Below the pieces are notes generated by a model. That model saw nothing but the letters and a program-made list of their open reading frames with translations, did no database searches and was not told the origin of the DNA. Of a DNA stretch of 64,000 nucleotides, positions 1-7,440 are shown in pieces (position 1 is the first letter of the stretch; each line of letters begins with the position of its first letter). Both the position numbers and the translations under genes were made by a program. Source of the DNA: Chloroflexota bacterium (GTDB lineage: Bacteria > Chloroflexota > Anaerolineae > Anaerolineales > Villigracilaceae); the NCBI GenBank assembly GCA_016235445.1, contig JACRLB010000039.1, forward strand, positions 1-64,000. Direction: 5' to 3'.

Positions 1-75
1 CAGGCGTTTCTCGGCTAATTTTTGCATCACTTCCAACCGACTGATTTCTTTTGTGCTCATATTCAACGTCTCCAT
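1..75 (-). CDS. Transposase, N-terminal fragment (cut by window edge)
   Basis: Only about 25 N-terminal residues are visible; the reading includes MSTKEISRLEVMQKLAEKRL. This matches the start of helix-turn-helix transposases of the IS481/ISNCY type, where a short sequence-recognition helix precedes the catalytic core. Two in-frame starts exist, at 75 and 60. The one at 75 follows GGAGG with a 7-nt spacing on the minus strand and is preferred. It lies inside the IS end (1-140). No catalytic residues are visible, so the family is inferred from the N-terminus only. Confidence 0.55.
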   Translation of the reverse strand, partial: METLNMSTKEISRLEVMQKLAEKRL

Positions 76-140
76 TTCGCGTCCTCCGAAGGGGACATTT
101 TAACTTTGGCGAAAAGTGACATTTCTACTTTGGGCTAACA
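1..140. mobile_element. End of an insertion sequence
   Basis: The stretch holds the start of a transposase (minus strand) and about 65 bp of non-coding end. Read on the minus strand, the end carries two tandem copies of a motif close to CAAAGTnnAAATGTCmCyTT (roughly 98-136), preceded by TGTTAGCCC (complement of 132-140). Paired AAATGTCAC-type motifs are what I recall at ends of IS481/ISNCY-like elements that begin with an MSTKE-type transposase. The element runs off the left edge, so the far end and target duplication are not visible. The boundary at 140 is a guess from the TGTTAG start. Confidence 0.55.
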
Positions 141-155
141 CCCATGAAGTCCGCT

Positions 156-184
156 TTGACAAATCTCCCCCGCCCTGCTATACT
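156..184 (+). promoter_or_regulatory. Strong sigma70-type promoter for rnj or its leader
   Basis: TTGACA (156-161) and TATACT (179-184) are separated by exactly 17 bp, a near-consensus housekeeping promoter. It lies 15 bp beyond the presumed IS end at 140 and points towards rnj. The start point should be near 191, leaving a leader of about 200 nt before the rnj ATG. Confidence 0.7.
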
Positions 185-190
185 GACTTC

Positions 191-297
191 ATTGAGTTGA
201 CTTTTACTGTCACAGGGTTGGCAGTTTGTTTGGTAAGGCATTTGTGTTTGAAACCTGCACAGGGACCTCGCGCGAGCAAGTCAGCGGAGGTCTTTTT
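191..297 (+). ncRNA. Candidate small RNA or attenuated 5' leader upstream of rnj
   Basis: The promoter at 156-184 and the hairpin plus T-run at 264-297 bracket a transcript of about 105 nt. Inside, GCAG (near 220) can pair with CTGC (near 257). It does not match what I remember of SRP RNA, 6S RNA or tmRNA, so no family is assigned. It may be an independent sRNA or an attenuator leader that tunes RNase J. A reading frame of 62 codons crosses this region but looks fortuitous. Confidence 0.35.
264..297 (+). terminator. Intrinsic terminator or attenuator ahead of rnj
   Basis: GACCTC (264-269) pairs with GAGGTC (287-292), followed at once by TTTTT (293-297). It lies between the promoter at 156-184 and the rnj start at 391, so transcription into rnj must read through it. 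Confidence 0.5.
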
Positions 298-390
298 CAT
301 TTAACTCTCCCATGTTGGGAGAGGGTATTCGACCTTTTCCGCCAATGGCGGTTTAAAAAATCTATCAACCAATGAGGAAAATAAAATAAT

Positions 391-2034
391 ATGAGTAAGA
401 AAAACAAGTTAAGAATTATCCCGCTCGGGGGGCTCGGCGAAGTGGGAAAGAATATGATGGCCTACGAATTCGGCGGCGACATCATCGTAGTAGACGCAGG
501 CATTATGTTCCCCAAGAACGATATGCTCGGTGTGGATTACATCATCCCCGACTACGAGTATTTGAAAAAGAGAGCCAACCGTGTGCTGGGTATTTTCATC
601 ACACATGGGCACGAGGACCATATCGGCGCGATCCAACATATCGTTGCGGATATTTCCGCGCCCGTCTATGCCACACCGCTCACCCGTGGATTGATCGAAG
701 GCAAACTGCTGAGAAATAATGCACAGCACAAAGTCCAGATCAAAACCATTCAAGCGGGAGAGTCGAGCAAGATCGGGCCGTTCCAGATCGAATATTTCCA
801 TGTGAGCCATTCCATTCCTGATGCAGTCGGGTTTGGCATTACCACCCCTGCTGGGTTGGTCATCCACATGAGTGATTTTAAATTCGACCACACCCCTGTG
901 GATGGCTGGCCGACAGACTTTGCAAAACTTGCCGAGTTCTCCACCCGCGGCGTGGATTTACTGCTCTCCGATTCAACCAACGCCGAGCGACCAGGCTGGA
1001 CCCCCTCCGAGTCTGTTATTGGCCCCGCCTTCGACAAAGTATTCGGCGAAGCCAAAGGACGCGTGATCGTGGCTACATTTGCCTCCCTGATTTCCCGCGT
1101 ACAGCAAGTGGCAGATGCCGCCGCAAAGCACGGACGCAAAATGGCGATTGCCGGCCCCAGCATGGTGGATAACGTCAAGATCGCGCGAAAAATGAAATAC
1201 CTGGATATCCCCGATGAAATGATCGTGCCGATAGACCAGGCACAGCAAATGCAAGACCACAAAGTCGTCATCATGTGTACTGGCTCGCAGGGAGAACCAT
1301 CCTCCATCGTTGGGCGCCTGTCTGCTGGCACAAACCGCCAGTTTGATCTCAAACCCAACGACACCATCGTACTTTCCTCACACCCCATTCCCGGCAATGA
1401 AGAGTCGATTAGCAAGACCATCAATCGTCTCTTGCGCCGCGGCGTAAAGGTTGTGGATGACAGTGTGGCCCCCATCCATGTTTCAGGCCATGCCGCGCAG
1501 GAAGAACAAAAACTGCTCATCAACATGGTGCGCCCGAAACACTTCATGCCTATTCACGGCGAACTGCGCATGTTAAAACGACACGCCCAGCTTGCCCAAC
1601 AAGTTGGCATCGATGAAAAAAATACCATCGTCGTCGAAAACGGACAAATCGTCGAACTTGTTGGAAACAAAATTCAACTTGGCGAACGCATCCCTGGCGA
1701 CTACGTGTTCGTCACGGGCGAATCCATCGGCGACATTGACCACGACGTGATGCGCGAACGCAGTCAACTGGCGCGCAACGGCATCCTGCTCATCGACATC
1801 AGCGTGGATAAATTTACAGGCCGCCTGTTGCACGACCCCGAAATCATCACCCGCGGCTTCGTCTCGCCTGAAGATGCCGAAACGCTGATCCCCGAAGTGC
1901 AAAAGCGCGTGATGAGCGTTGTCCACGACGGCAAACTCGACGATGAAAAAGACATCGTCAACGCGGTGAAAAGCTACCTGCACCAGGAAACCAAACGCAG
2001 GCCAATGGTTTTTGTAACATTGAGCAAGGCGTAA
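391..2034 (+). CDS. rnj: Ribonuclease J
   Basis: This is a 547-residue metallo-beta-lactamase/beta-CASP nuclease of the usual RNase J length. The N-terminal PLGGLGEVGKNM block and the zinc motif HGHEDH (residues 72-77) are diagnostic. Later beta-lactamase and beta-CASP signatures (SHSIPD, CTGSQGEP, HVSGHA, PIHGE) are also present. RNase J acts in the cytoplasm on mRNA decay and rRNA maturation, with endo- and 5'-3' exonuclease activity in known members. GAGG sits 13 nt upstream of the ATG, a long spacing. The gene has a consensus promoter and a possible attenuator upstream and ends at a shared bidirectional terminator (2037-2075). Confidence 0.96.
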   Translation: MSKKNKLRIIPLGGLGEVGKNMMAYEFGGDIIVVDAGIMFPKNDMLGVDYIIPDYEYLKKRANRVLGIFITHGHEDHIGAIQHIVADISAPVYATPLTRGLIEGKLLRNNAQHKVQIKTIQAGESSKIGPFQIEYFHVSHSIPDAVGFGITTPAGLVIHMSDFKFDHTPVDGWPTDFAKLAEFSTRGVDLLLSDSTNAERPGWTPSESVIGPAFDKVFGEAKGRVIVATFASLISRVQQVADAAAKHGRKMAIAGPSMVDNVKIARKMKYLDIPDEMIVPIDQAQQMQDHKVVIMCTGSQGEPSSIVGRLSAGTNRQFDLKPNDTIVLSSHPIPGNEESISKTINRLLRRGVKVVDDSVAPIHVSGHAAQEEQKLLINMVRPKHFMPIHGELRMLKRHAQLAQQVGIDEKNTIVVENGQIVELVGNKIQLGERIPGDYVFVTGESIGDIDHDVMRERSQLARNGILLIDISVDKFTGRLLHDPEIITRGFVSPEDAETLIPEVQKRVMSVVHDGKLDDEKDIVNAVKSYLHQETKRRPMVFVTLSKA

Positions 2035-2036
2035 CA

Positions 2037-2075
2037 TGTAGGGGCACAGCGGCGCTGTGCCCCTACAATTTTTTT
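2037..2075. terminator. Bidirectional terminator between rnj and mutY
   Basis: A 14-bp perfect stem, TGTAGGGGCACAGC (2037-2050) with its complement at 2054-2067, has a 3-nt loop and is followed by a T-run to 2075 on the plus strand. The mutY stop codon (2063-2065) lies inside the right arm, so the hairpin serves convergent genes. Confidence 0.8.
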
Positions 2076-3091
2076 GCAATCTGCCGATCCACCTTCCCCA
2101 TCGGGTAATCATCCAACTCTTTAATTTTCACCCACTTCAAGTTTTTATTTTTGGGGATGAAAACAGACTCGCACCGAAACGCATGGACAGTCACCTTGAA
2201 ATGACTGTACGCATGTTGGACGATGCAAAACGCCGCCCCTCTCTTAATCTGCAACCTGCTCGCTGACCTCAAGGCTTTTGCCAACTCTGCGGCAGGGTCC
2301 CCGCTTACCCTCGCATTCGGAAATTCCCACATCCCACCCAACAACCCATCCGCAGGCCGTTGACTTAACAGCACAGACCCGCGCCTCACCATCACCGCCG
2401 CCGCGTGGACGTAGTGCGGAGCCTGCTTTTTCAGCTTCAATACGGGCCGCAATGCCTGCGTACCATTTTTGCGCGCTGTGCATATCTTCGTCAATGGGCA
2501 AAGCAAACAGCGCGGGTTTTTCGGCAGGCAAATCGTTGCGCCCAAATCCATCAGCGCCTGGTTGTATTCGCCAGCTTTTCCTTTTGGCAAATTTTGCGCG
2601 GCAAACGCCCATAATATTTTTTCACCCGCGGGAGAATCTGCGAATTCGGTTACATCATACAGGCGGGCAAACACGCGGCGCAGATTGCCGTCAAGAGTGG
2701 GTTCGTCCATGTTGAAGGCGATGGACGCGATTGCGCCAACGGTGTAGCGGCCAATCCCTGGCAGGGTACGCAGATCTGTCAGATCGAGAGGCAACTGTCC
2801 GTTAAATTTCGAGGCGACTGTTTTCGCGGCTTTATGTAAATTGCGGGCGCGGCTGTAGTAGCCGAGTCCCTCCCAGGCGTTTAATACATCCCGCTCCGAA
2901 GCATTTGCCAGCGACTTTACATCGGGAAATAATTTCATCCATTTTTCAAAATAGGGGATGACCGTTTCGACCCGCGTTTGTTGGAGCATGATTTCAGAGA
3001 CCCAAACCGCGTATGGGTTGGGGTGGCCGCGCCAGGGCATGGCGCGCGCGTGTTTGGAGTACCATTTAAGAAGAGCGGTTGAGAGTTTCAT
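2063..3091 (-). CDS. mutY: Adenine DNA glycosylase MutY
   Basis: The protein removes adenine mispaired with 8-oxoguanine in base-excision repair. Counting from the chosen start (342 residues), Glu33 in SEIMLQQT and Asp134 in TLDGNL match the catalytic pair. The helix-hairpin-helix is LPGIGRYT (110-117). The 4Fe-4S cluster is C188-x6-C195-x2-C198-x5-C204. The C-terminal third is the MutT-like domain that reads oxoG. A start 36 bp further upstream (3127) is open but would lie inside a terminator hairpin, and the family begins near MKLST. No good Shine-Dalgarno is seen. It converges on rnj. Confidence 0.95.
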   Translation of the reverse strand: MKLSTALLKWYSKHARAMPWRGHPNPYAVWVSEIMLQQTRVETVIPYFEKWMKLFPDVKSLANASERDVLNAWEGLGYYSRARNLHKAAKTVASKFNGQLPLDLTDLRTLPGIGRYTVGAIASIAFNMDEPTLDGNLRRVFARLYDVTEFADSPAGEKILWAFAAQNLPKGKAGEYNQALMDLGATICLPKNPRCLLCPLTKICTARKNGTQALRPVLKLKKQAPHYVHAAAVMVRRGSVLLSQRPADGLLGGMWEFPNARVSGDPAAELAKALRSASRLQIKRGAAFCIVQHAYSHFKVTVHAFRCESVFIPKNKNLKWVKIKELDDYPMGKVDRQIAKKL

Positions 3092-3103
3092 TGAAGGGAA
3101 AAT

Positions 3104-3134
3104 AAAAAGCCGCGGCGAAGTGACCACGGCTTTT
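3104..3134 (-). terminator. Hairpin terminator downstream of the 100-residue gene
   Basis: AAAAGCCG (3105-3112) pairs with CGGCTTTT (3127-3134), with GG/CC inside it after one mismatch. On the minus strand the stem is followed by TTTTTATTTT. It sits between the upstream hypothetical gene and the mutY start at 3091. It doubles as the core of a dispersed repeat (3109-3160). Confidence 0.65.
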
Positions 3135-3160
3135 GAGATGCTTCGTTCCTCGCAATGACG
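3109..3160. repeat. Dispersed CGTCATTGCGAG-type repeat, copy 1
   Basis: CTCGCAATGACG (3149-3160) and GAGATGCTTCG (about 3135-3145) match the outer and inner arms of the element at 53251-53347, apart from small changes. The left arm here is altered. Repeats with a CGTCATTGCGAG end are common in many bacterial genomes; no coding capacity is seen. Confidence 0.6.
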
Positions 3161-3163
3161 GGC

Positions 3164-3466
3164 TTAAAACTGAAATCCGTTGCGGATGGGCACGATCTTG
3201 TGCGAGTAATTTTTTACATACGCAAAGAGGCGTTCCTGCAAAAGCATCCAATCTGCCGAGGCAAGGATGCGGCGCGCCTGGGGCATGTCGGTGGCGAGCA
3301 GGCCCACTTGAATTTGCGGATACGAGCCGTAAATGGTAGCCCACGCTTCGGCGGGCTGTAAACCCAGCCTTTGCACGCCGGGCACGAATTCGCCGATGAT
3401 GAATTCGAAATATTCCTGATCGCGTTCGGCGGCGATGTCCCAGGTCATGATCACTTTAACTGACAT
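3164..3466 (-). CDS. Conserved-looking hypothetical protein, 100 residues
   Basis: A small soluble protein beginning MSVKVIMTWDIAAERD. There is no signal peptide, membrane segment or known catalytic motif. Alternating hydrophobic strands at the start (KVIMTWDI) and middle, with helices between, would fit a small ferredoxin-like (dimeric alpha-beta barrel) fold, but that is a guess. It lies 18 bp after the metallo-hydrolase gene on the same strand, so the two are probably co-transcribed, and it is followed by the hairpin at 3104-3134. Function unknown. Confidence 0.7.
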   Translation of the reverse strand: MSVKVIMTWDIAAERDQEYFEFIIGEFVPGVQRLGLQPAEAWATIYGSYPQIQVGLLATDMPQARRILASADWMLLQERLFAYVKNYSHKIVPIRNGFQF

Positions 3467-3483
3467 GGTATACCCTGCGGGCG

Positions 3484-4128
3484 TTATCCTTTTTGGTAAT
3501 CCAGCACAACAACTTTTGTTTCATCAGGCAGGCTCGAGCGGGTCACTTTCAGGGAAGGTTGTGATTCGATCTTGCCGAGTCCCATTTCTTTCAAAAACTT
3601 GTTGAGCGAATCGAGATTCAATTTTGCATCGTCTGTGGAGTAGTGCATCGGGATGACCAGGTTCGGCTCGAGCAGGCTGACCACCTCTGCGGCTTTGGCG
3701 GCATTCAGACTGCCCCCGCCTCCGACTGGGATGAGAAGCACGTTGACCGTTCCGAGCGCTTCCACCTCGCTTTGAGGGGGAATTTCCTGCATGTCGCCGA
3801 GGTGGGCTACTGTGATGCCGTCATAATCGAAAACATACAAGGTGTTGTTGATTTTGTCCTTGCTCTTTTTGCCGCCAGCGGTTTGCACGGCGGTGATGAA
3901 TACTTCGCCAATTTCGAATTCGCCCGCGCCGGTGAGCACGTGGGTGGCGCCTTTGACCGCCTCGCTGTTGTTGTGACCGGGCGCATCGTGGCTGATGGTG
4001 ACGATTTCCGCCTTGAGCTTCAGCGAGTCGTACCCGACCGCTTTGTCGTCGAATGGATCCGTGACTACCGTGGCGTAATTTCTCTCGGTGAGACGAAAAC
4101 ATGAATGTCCGTACCAGGTTATTTCCAT
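3484..4128 (-). CDS. MBL-fold metal-dependent hydrolase (Lactamase_B_3 type)
   Basis: The 214-residue protein starts MEITWYGHSCFRL, the typical opening of small beta-lactamase-fold hydrolases of the UlaG/UPF0173 kind. Candidate metal-binding segments are SHDAPGHNN (about 47-55), LTGAGEFEIG, HLGDMQE and the late IPMHYST. The canonical HxHxDH motif is reduced to SHDAPGH, as in many members of this subgroup, so metal content and substrate are uncertain. It is probably a cytoplasmic hydrolase of unknown substrate. The following 100-residue gene is likely in the same operon. Confidence 0.8.
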   Translation of the reverse strand: MEITWYGHSCFRLTERNYATVVTDPFDDKAVGYDSLKLKAEIVTISHDAPGHNNSEAVKGATHVLTGAGEFEIGEVFITAVQTAGGKKSKDKINNTLYVFDYDGITVAHLGDMQEIPPQSEVEALGTVNVLLIPVGGGGSLNAAKAAEVVSLLEPNLVIPMHYSTDDAKLNLDSLNKFLKEMGLGKIESQPSLKVTRSSLPDETKVVVLDYQKG

Positions 4129-4339
4129 AAAGTATTGCCTCCGAAGAAGATATTATACCCGATGGGCACAATGTCCCCAAAGAATCAAAATGCATCGGAC
4201 TACGGCTTTTGGAAAATCGGCAAAACCTTAACGCGAATTCCGCGAAAAGGCGAACACTTGCGCCGCACGCCAGCAACACAAAATCCAAAATTCGACTCTG
4301 CACAGACCATGGACGCGACGGAGCGGTATATTTTTAGCG

Positions 4340-5479
4340 CTACAAGCTTTTTGAATGCGAGGATTCCTTTGCCGGCAGGGGTTGAATGACATCCATAAAA
4401 CTTTTTACTATCCCGGGCTCAAAGGATTTCCCAGCCTGTTCCTGAATATAGGTGATCGTCTTTTTTTGCGACCATGCTTTCCGATAGGGACGATTGGAGC
4501 GGAGCGCATCCCACACATCGACGATTGTAAAAATCCGCGCGTGAAGCGGTATCTCTTCGCCTTTTAAGCCGCGCGGATATCCGCTTCCATCCCACTTCTC
4601 ATGATGGCAATAAGGGATATCCAGAGCAGGCCGCAGGTATGCGATTGGATAAAGCATTTTATAGGCATTGATCGGATGCTGGCGCATAATGGCAGACTCC
4701 CGTTTGGTAAGAGGCCCATGTTTGTGCAGGATCTTATCTGGGACAGCCATCTTGCCTATATCATGGAGCAATGCACCCTGGCGTAAATAGATCAGGGCTT
4801 CCTGGCTTACCCCAATTTCCTGGGCGAGTTGAATCGTAAGCACGGTAACGCGCTGGGAATGTCCCTCTGTTTCCTTGTCCCGCAGGTCGAGCGCCGCGGC
4901 CCAGCCTTCAAGAGTTGAGTCGTATGATCTCTGCAAGGCCTCGACGAGTTGGGCATTTTCAATCGCCACGGCGGCCTGGGAGGCTATCGCCGTCAGTATT
5001 TTTACGTCTTCTTCTGTGAACGCGCCTTGTTTTTTATTCAAGGCTTCCAAAACACCCGTCACCCGATTTTGGATGCGCATTGGAACGCCAAGCAGGGAAT
5101 TTGTATGGAAGTTGGCTTGCGCGGCGACTGCGGTATTATGGCGAACATCATGATTCACATTATTGACGATCAGCGGAATGTTTTTGGAAAAGATGGTTCC
5201 CGCCAGACTATCCGTCAACGGGACGGGGATTTCAGCCAGTTTATTAATATCCGCGCTGGTGGAGGCGGAAAAATATAAACAGTCTTTTTCCTTGTTGTAG
5301 AGCAGGATACTGCCCGCCTCACACTCCAGCATTTCCACGGCCTTGGCCATAATCAGGTCCAGCACCTGGCCGAGCGCAAGGGTGGAGTTCAGGGTAATGT
5401 TGATCTCCATGAGGCGCTCCATCATTTGCAACATGCGCTGAAGATTGGCGGTAACAGATATTGGCGTTTTCGCTGGCAT
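4340..5479 (-). CDS. GAF domain and HD-GYP phosphodiesterase
   Basis: A soluble 379-residue signalling protein. A GAF sensor domain (about 31-175) is followed by an HD-GYP domain (about 185-379), which in characterised members degrades cyclic di-GMP. Key residues are present: H207, HD at 239-240, HH at 292-293 and GYP at 300-302 in the GSGYPRGLKGEEIP loop. The start at 5479 follows GAGGAAA at 6-nt spacing; a longer form from 5536 has no such site. No partner gene is adjacent, so it may act as a stand-alone sensor. No GGDEF protein is in this window. Confidence 0.9.
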   Translation of the reverse strand: MPAKTPISVTANLQRMLQMMERLMEINITLNSTLALGQVLDLIMAKAVEMLECEAGSILLYNKEKDCLYFSASTSADINKLAEIPVPLTDSLAGTIFSKNIPLIVNNVNHDVRHNTAVAAQANFHTNSLLGVPMRIQNRVTGVLEALNKKQGAFTEEDVKILTAIASQAAVAIENAQLVEALQRSYDSTLEGWAAALDLRDKETEGHSQRVTVLTIQLAQEIGVSQEALIYLRQGALLHDIGKMAVPDKILHKHGPLTKRESAIMRQHPINAYKMLYPIAYLRPALDIPYCHHEKWDGSGYPRGLKGEEIPLHARIFTIVDVWDALRSNRPYRKAWSQKKTITYIQEQAGKSFEPGIVKSFMDVIQPLPAKESSHSKSL

Positions 5480-5638
5480 GGCATTTTCCTCTAAAATCAA
5501 TGATTGCCCATGTTTAGTCCCTGTATTCGTGAACATTAAGGATGATTATATTTTACACCTCCCATGTCGTAATTCAACCCCTACAACCTCGCCCAAAGTG
5601 GAGTCTTCCCCTTTAAAAATGTCCGAAGACAGAAGAGG

Positions 5639-5805
5639 CTACAACTCTCCCTTAAACGCCCCTCCCTATGGTCGCAGCACGGACGGTAACAACGTCCGCC
5701 TACGGCGCAACTCCTCCCCCGTAGCGGACTGTAACTCCCACAACGACGCCAGCCGCGCTTGGATGCTATCGAGATACGCCACGATACGCCGCTGCCGAAG
5801 GGTCG
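5639..5805 (-). pseudogene. hsdS 3'-end remnant, copy A
   Basis: On the minus strand this reads QRRIVAYLDSIQARLASL, then WELQSATGEELR, then LLPSVL and AFKGEL with a stop. This is the conserved C-terminal repeat of type I restriction specificity subunits (HsdS). About 12 extra bases between LLPSVL and AFKGEL introduce an in-frame stop, and the 5' part of the gene is absent. It is the longest of five such tails in 5.6-7.5 kb. Confidence 0.7.
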
Positions 5806-5833
5806 AGTTTTTCATTTACAGCCAAGACTATCT

Positions 5834-6193
5834 TCACTGCTGTTTCTCCAGCGCATACATAATGGCAAGTATAACTCCCTCAATATTATTCATTACGTCG
5901 TTATTCCAAAAGCGGATCACTTTGTAACCTTGCGATTCAAGATACTTGGTTCTTTCCTTATCGTATTCTTCCTGCTCCAAATGCTGACTGCCATCCAGTT
6001 CAATGATGAGTTTGGCTTTTGGCGAGCAGAAATCTGGAATGTAATTTCCAATAGCATGTTGTCTCCGAAAGTTGACTCCAAGTTGATCGTTGCGAATCCG
6101 TGACCAAAGTTTTCCTTCGGCAGGAGTGAGTTCTTTTCGCAATTCGATGGCGCGGGTTCTGGTTTTTGAGTTGCTTCTGGGCGGGCGCGGCAT
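5834..6193 (-). CDS. DUF559 / very-short-patch-repair-like endonuclease
   Basis: A 119-residue protein with the DUF559 pattern: basic N-terminus, LTPAEGKLW, FRRQHAIGNYIPDF and IELDGSQH (about 64-71). P53-D54 with E66-x-D68 fits a PD-(D/E)xK nuclease core related to Vsr. The start at 6193 follows GGAGGGG; eight more upstream codons are open but span that site. The gene sits immediately beside a palindrome (6210-6248) and between hsdS tails, and is more AT-rich than the neighbourhood. It is probably mobile or horizontally acquired; its substrate is unknown. Confidence 0.8.
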   Translation of the reverse strand: MPRPPRSNSKTRTRAIELRKELTPAEGKLWSRIRNDQLGVNFRRQHAIGNYIPDFCSPKAKLIIELDGSQHLEQEEYDKERTKYLESQGYKVIRFWNNDVMNNIEGVILAIMYALEKQQ

Positions 6194-6209
6194 TTCTTCC
6201 CCTCCTAAC

Positions 6210-6248
6210 CTCCCCAATTTCGACGTGCTCTCCGTCGCAATTGGGGAG
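6210..6248. repeat. Palindrome upstream of the DUF559 gene
   Basis: CTCCCCAATT (6210-6219) pairs with AATTGGGGAG (6239-6248), enclosing CGAC...GTCG. It is a diverged relative of the palindromes at 6319-6359 and 7379-7419, and it lies just upstream of the DUF559 ribosome-binding site. Confidence 0.7.
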
Positions 6249-6318
6249 GGACTGTTGCTTTTGAAATCAAAATTTTAGAAACACTCTCAGTTTTCATAAA
6301 CAATCTCAATCTCCAGTT

Positions 6319-6380
6319 CTCCCCCAAATTCGACAGCACTATCGTCGCATTTGGGGGAGATGTCCGAAGGACAGAGGGGG
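6319..6380. repeat. Palindromic repeat next to hsdS tail, copy 1
   Basis: CTCCCCCAAAT (6319-6329) pairs with ATTTGGGGGAG (6349-6359), followed by ATGTCCGAAGGACAGAGGGGG. The block recurs nearly unchanged at 7379-7440. Both copies abut the stop codon of an hsdS 3' remnant. Confidence 0.8.
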
Positions 6381-6500
6381 CTAAAGCTCTCCTTTGAAAG
6401 CCCTATCCAGCACGGACGGTAACAACGTCCGCAAGCGCAACTCCTCCCTCGTAACGGACTGTAACTCCCGTAGCGATATCATCCCCTTGTGGGACGCCAG
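6381..6500 (-). pseudogene. hsdS 3'-end remnant, copy B
   Basis: Minus-strand reading gives RELQSVTREELRLRTLLPSVLDRAFKGEL with the last stop at 6381-6383 (broken here as RELQSVTREELR and TLLPSVLDRAFKGEL). The upstream part is disrupted by a short insertion relative to copy A, and no specificity domain remains. Confidence 0.65.
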
Positions 6501-6521
6501 CCATTCATTAGTTGATATTGG

Positions 6522-6932
6522 TTATTCCTTGCCTGGGTCCTTGAGGGCGGCAATGATGACTAGTATCACAAAAACTAAAGCCAAGCCTTGCAAGAGTATA
6601 AACCCATAAACACCCGAAAGCATTATTATGTAGTGCTCATACATACCTGATGCGTCAACAAACTTTGATAGCTTGTCTGCAATTCCCTGGGATATTGCCT
6701 GCACCCCAAGAGACAGTTTCCAATACCCGATGTAGGTGAGTATGATCATGAAAATTGATGACAATCCCAGCCAGCGATGCGAGTTTAGAAAAACTCTTGC
6801 TGACCTGGATGTAACAAGCCAGCCTGCCGCTATGATCGTAAACCCCATTGTGGAGTAAGACGCTGACAAATATTGACTTCGAAAGAATATTAATGCGTTG
6901 AGTAATGTATTAATTTTATCTTTATCATCCAT
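6522..6932 (-). CDS. Small polytopic membrane protein, unknown
   Basis: A 136-residue protein with a charged N-terminus (MDDKDKINT) and about four hydrophobic segments: near 28-45, 56-74, 97-110 and 113-133. It ends in AALKDPGKE. The start at 6932 follows AAGGA at 7-nt spacing; ten upstream codons are open but lack a ribosome site. It is AT-rich compared with neighbours and lies between hsdS tails, which suggests acquired cargo. I do not recognise a family. Confidence 0.65.
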   Translation of the reverse strand: MDDKDKINTLLNALIFFRSQYLSASYSTMGFTIIAAGWLVTSRSARVFLNSHRWLGLSSIFMIILTYIGYWKLSLGVQAISQGIADKLSKFVDASGMYEHYIIMLSGVYGFILLQGLALVFVILVIIAALKDPGKE

Positions 6933-6966
6933 TTCATCATCCTTTAAATCTTTGTAGTGCATCGTC

Positions 6967-7062
6967 AGACCTGACAGGTTTCATCGTGACCTGAGTCGAC
7001 CATAACCCGCGAACGGATATGGATTCGAGTCGGAAGTCGTTCCGTGGAAACCTGTCAGGTCT
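6967..7062. repeat. Inverted repeat with 16-bp perfect arms
   Basis: AGACCTGACAGGTTTC (6967-6982) is the exact reverse complement of GAAACCTGTCAGGTCT (7047-7062). The arms enclose 64 bp of unrelated sequence and are themselves nearly palindromic (ACCTGACAGGT). The unit has no coding capacity and sits between the membrane protein gene and hsdS tail C. Confidence 0.8.
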
Positions 7063-7064
7063 TT

Positions 7065-7175
7065 TCACAGCTCTCCCTTAAACGCCCTATCCAGCACGGA
7101 CGGTAACAACGTCCGCCTACAGCGCAACTCCTCCCCCGTAGCGAACTGTAACTCCCACAGCGACGCCAGCCGTTC
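7065..7175 (-). pseudogene. hsdS 3'-end remnant, copy C
   Basis: Minus-strand reading ends in LLPSVLDRAFKGEL with a TGA stop at 7065-7067, preceded by WELQFATGEELR. It is about 70 bp from copy D in the same orientation. Confidence 0.65.
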
Positions 7176-7213
7176 GAGTATTCGTGGTCTTATTCGTGGA
7201 CGGTTTCTCTCCA

Positions 7214-7345
7214 TCACAGCTCTCCCTTAAACGCCCTATCCAGCACGGACGGTAACAACGTCCGCTGATGGCGCAACTCCTCCCCCGTAGCGGACTGTAA
7301 CTCCCGCACCGCCACCAGCCGCACTTGAACTTTCGTGTCGATTGT
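7214..7345 (-). pseudogene. hsdS 3'-end remnant, copy D
   Basis: Minus-strand reading gives VRLVAVRELQSATGEELRHQ, then TLLPSVLDRAFKGEL and a stop at 7214-7216. An open frame of 61 codons covers it, but the N-terminal part is unrelated repeat sequence, so it is scored as a remnant and not a gene. Confidence 0.65.
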
Positions 7346-7378
7346 CTCTTGTCTCATATATGCTCTCAATTCCATGTT

Positions 7379-7440
7379 CTCCCCCAAATCCGACAGCACT
7401 ACCGTCGCATTTGGGGGAGATGTCCGAAGGACAGAGGGGG
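7379..7440. repeat. Palindromic repeat next to hsdS tail, copy 2
   Basis: Nearly identical to 6319-6380: CTCCCCCAAAT and ATTTGGGGGAG arms, then ATGTCCGAAGGACAGAGGGGG, again ending exactly at the stop codon of an hsdS tail (7441-7443). Confidence 0.8.

Noticed and set aside
191-297. SRP RNA or 6S RNA
   Set aside because: The conserved GGAAGGAAGCAG-type apex of SRP RNA and the large bubble of 6S RNA are not visible; length alone is not enough.
116-304. Open frame of 62 codons ahead of rnj
   Set aside because: It starts inside the presumed IS end and crosses the promoter and terminator; no ribosome site and no protein-like pattern.
750-1547. Open frame of 265 codons on the minus strand inside rnj
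   Set aside because: Antisense shadow of a gene with clear RNase J motifs; no recognisable protein features.
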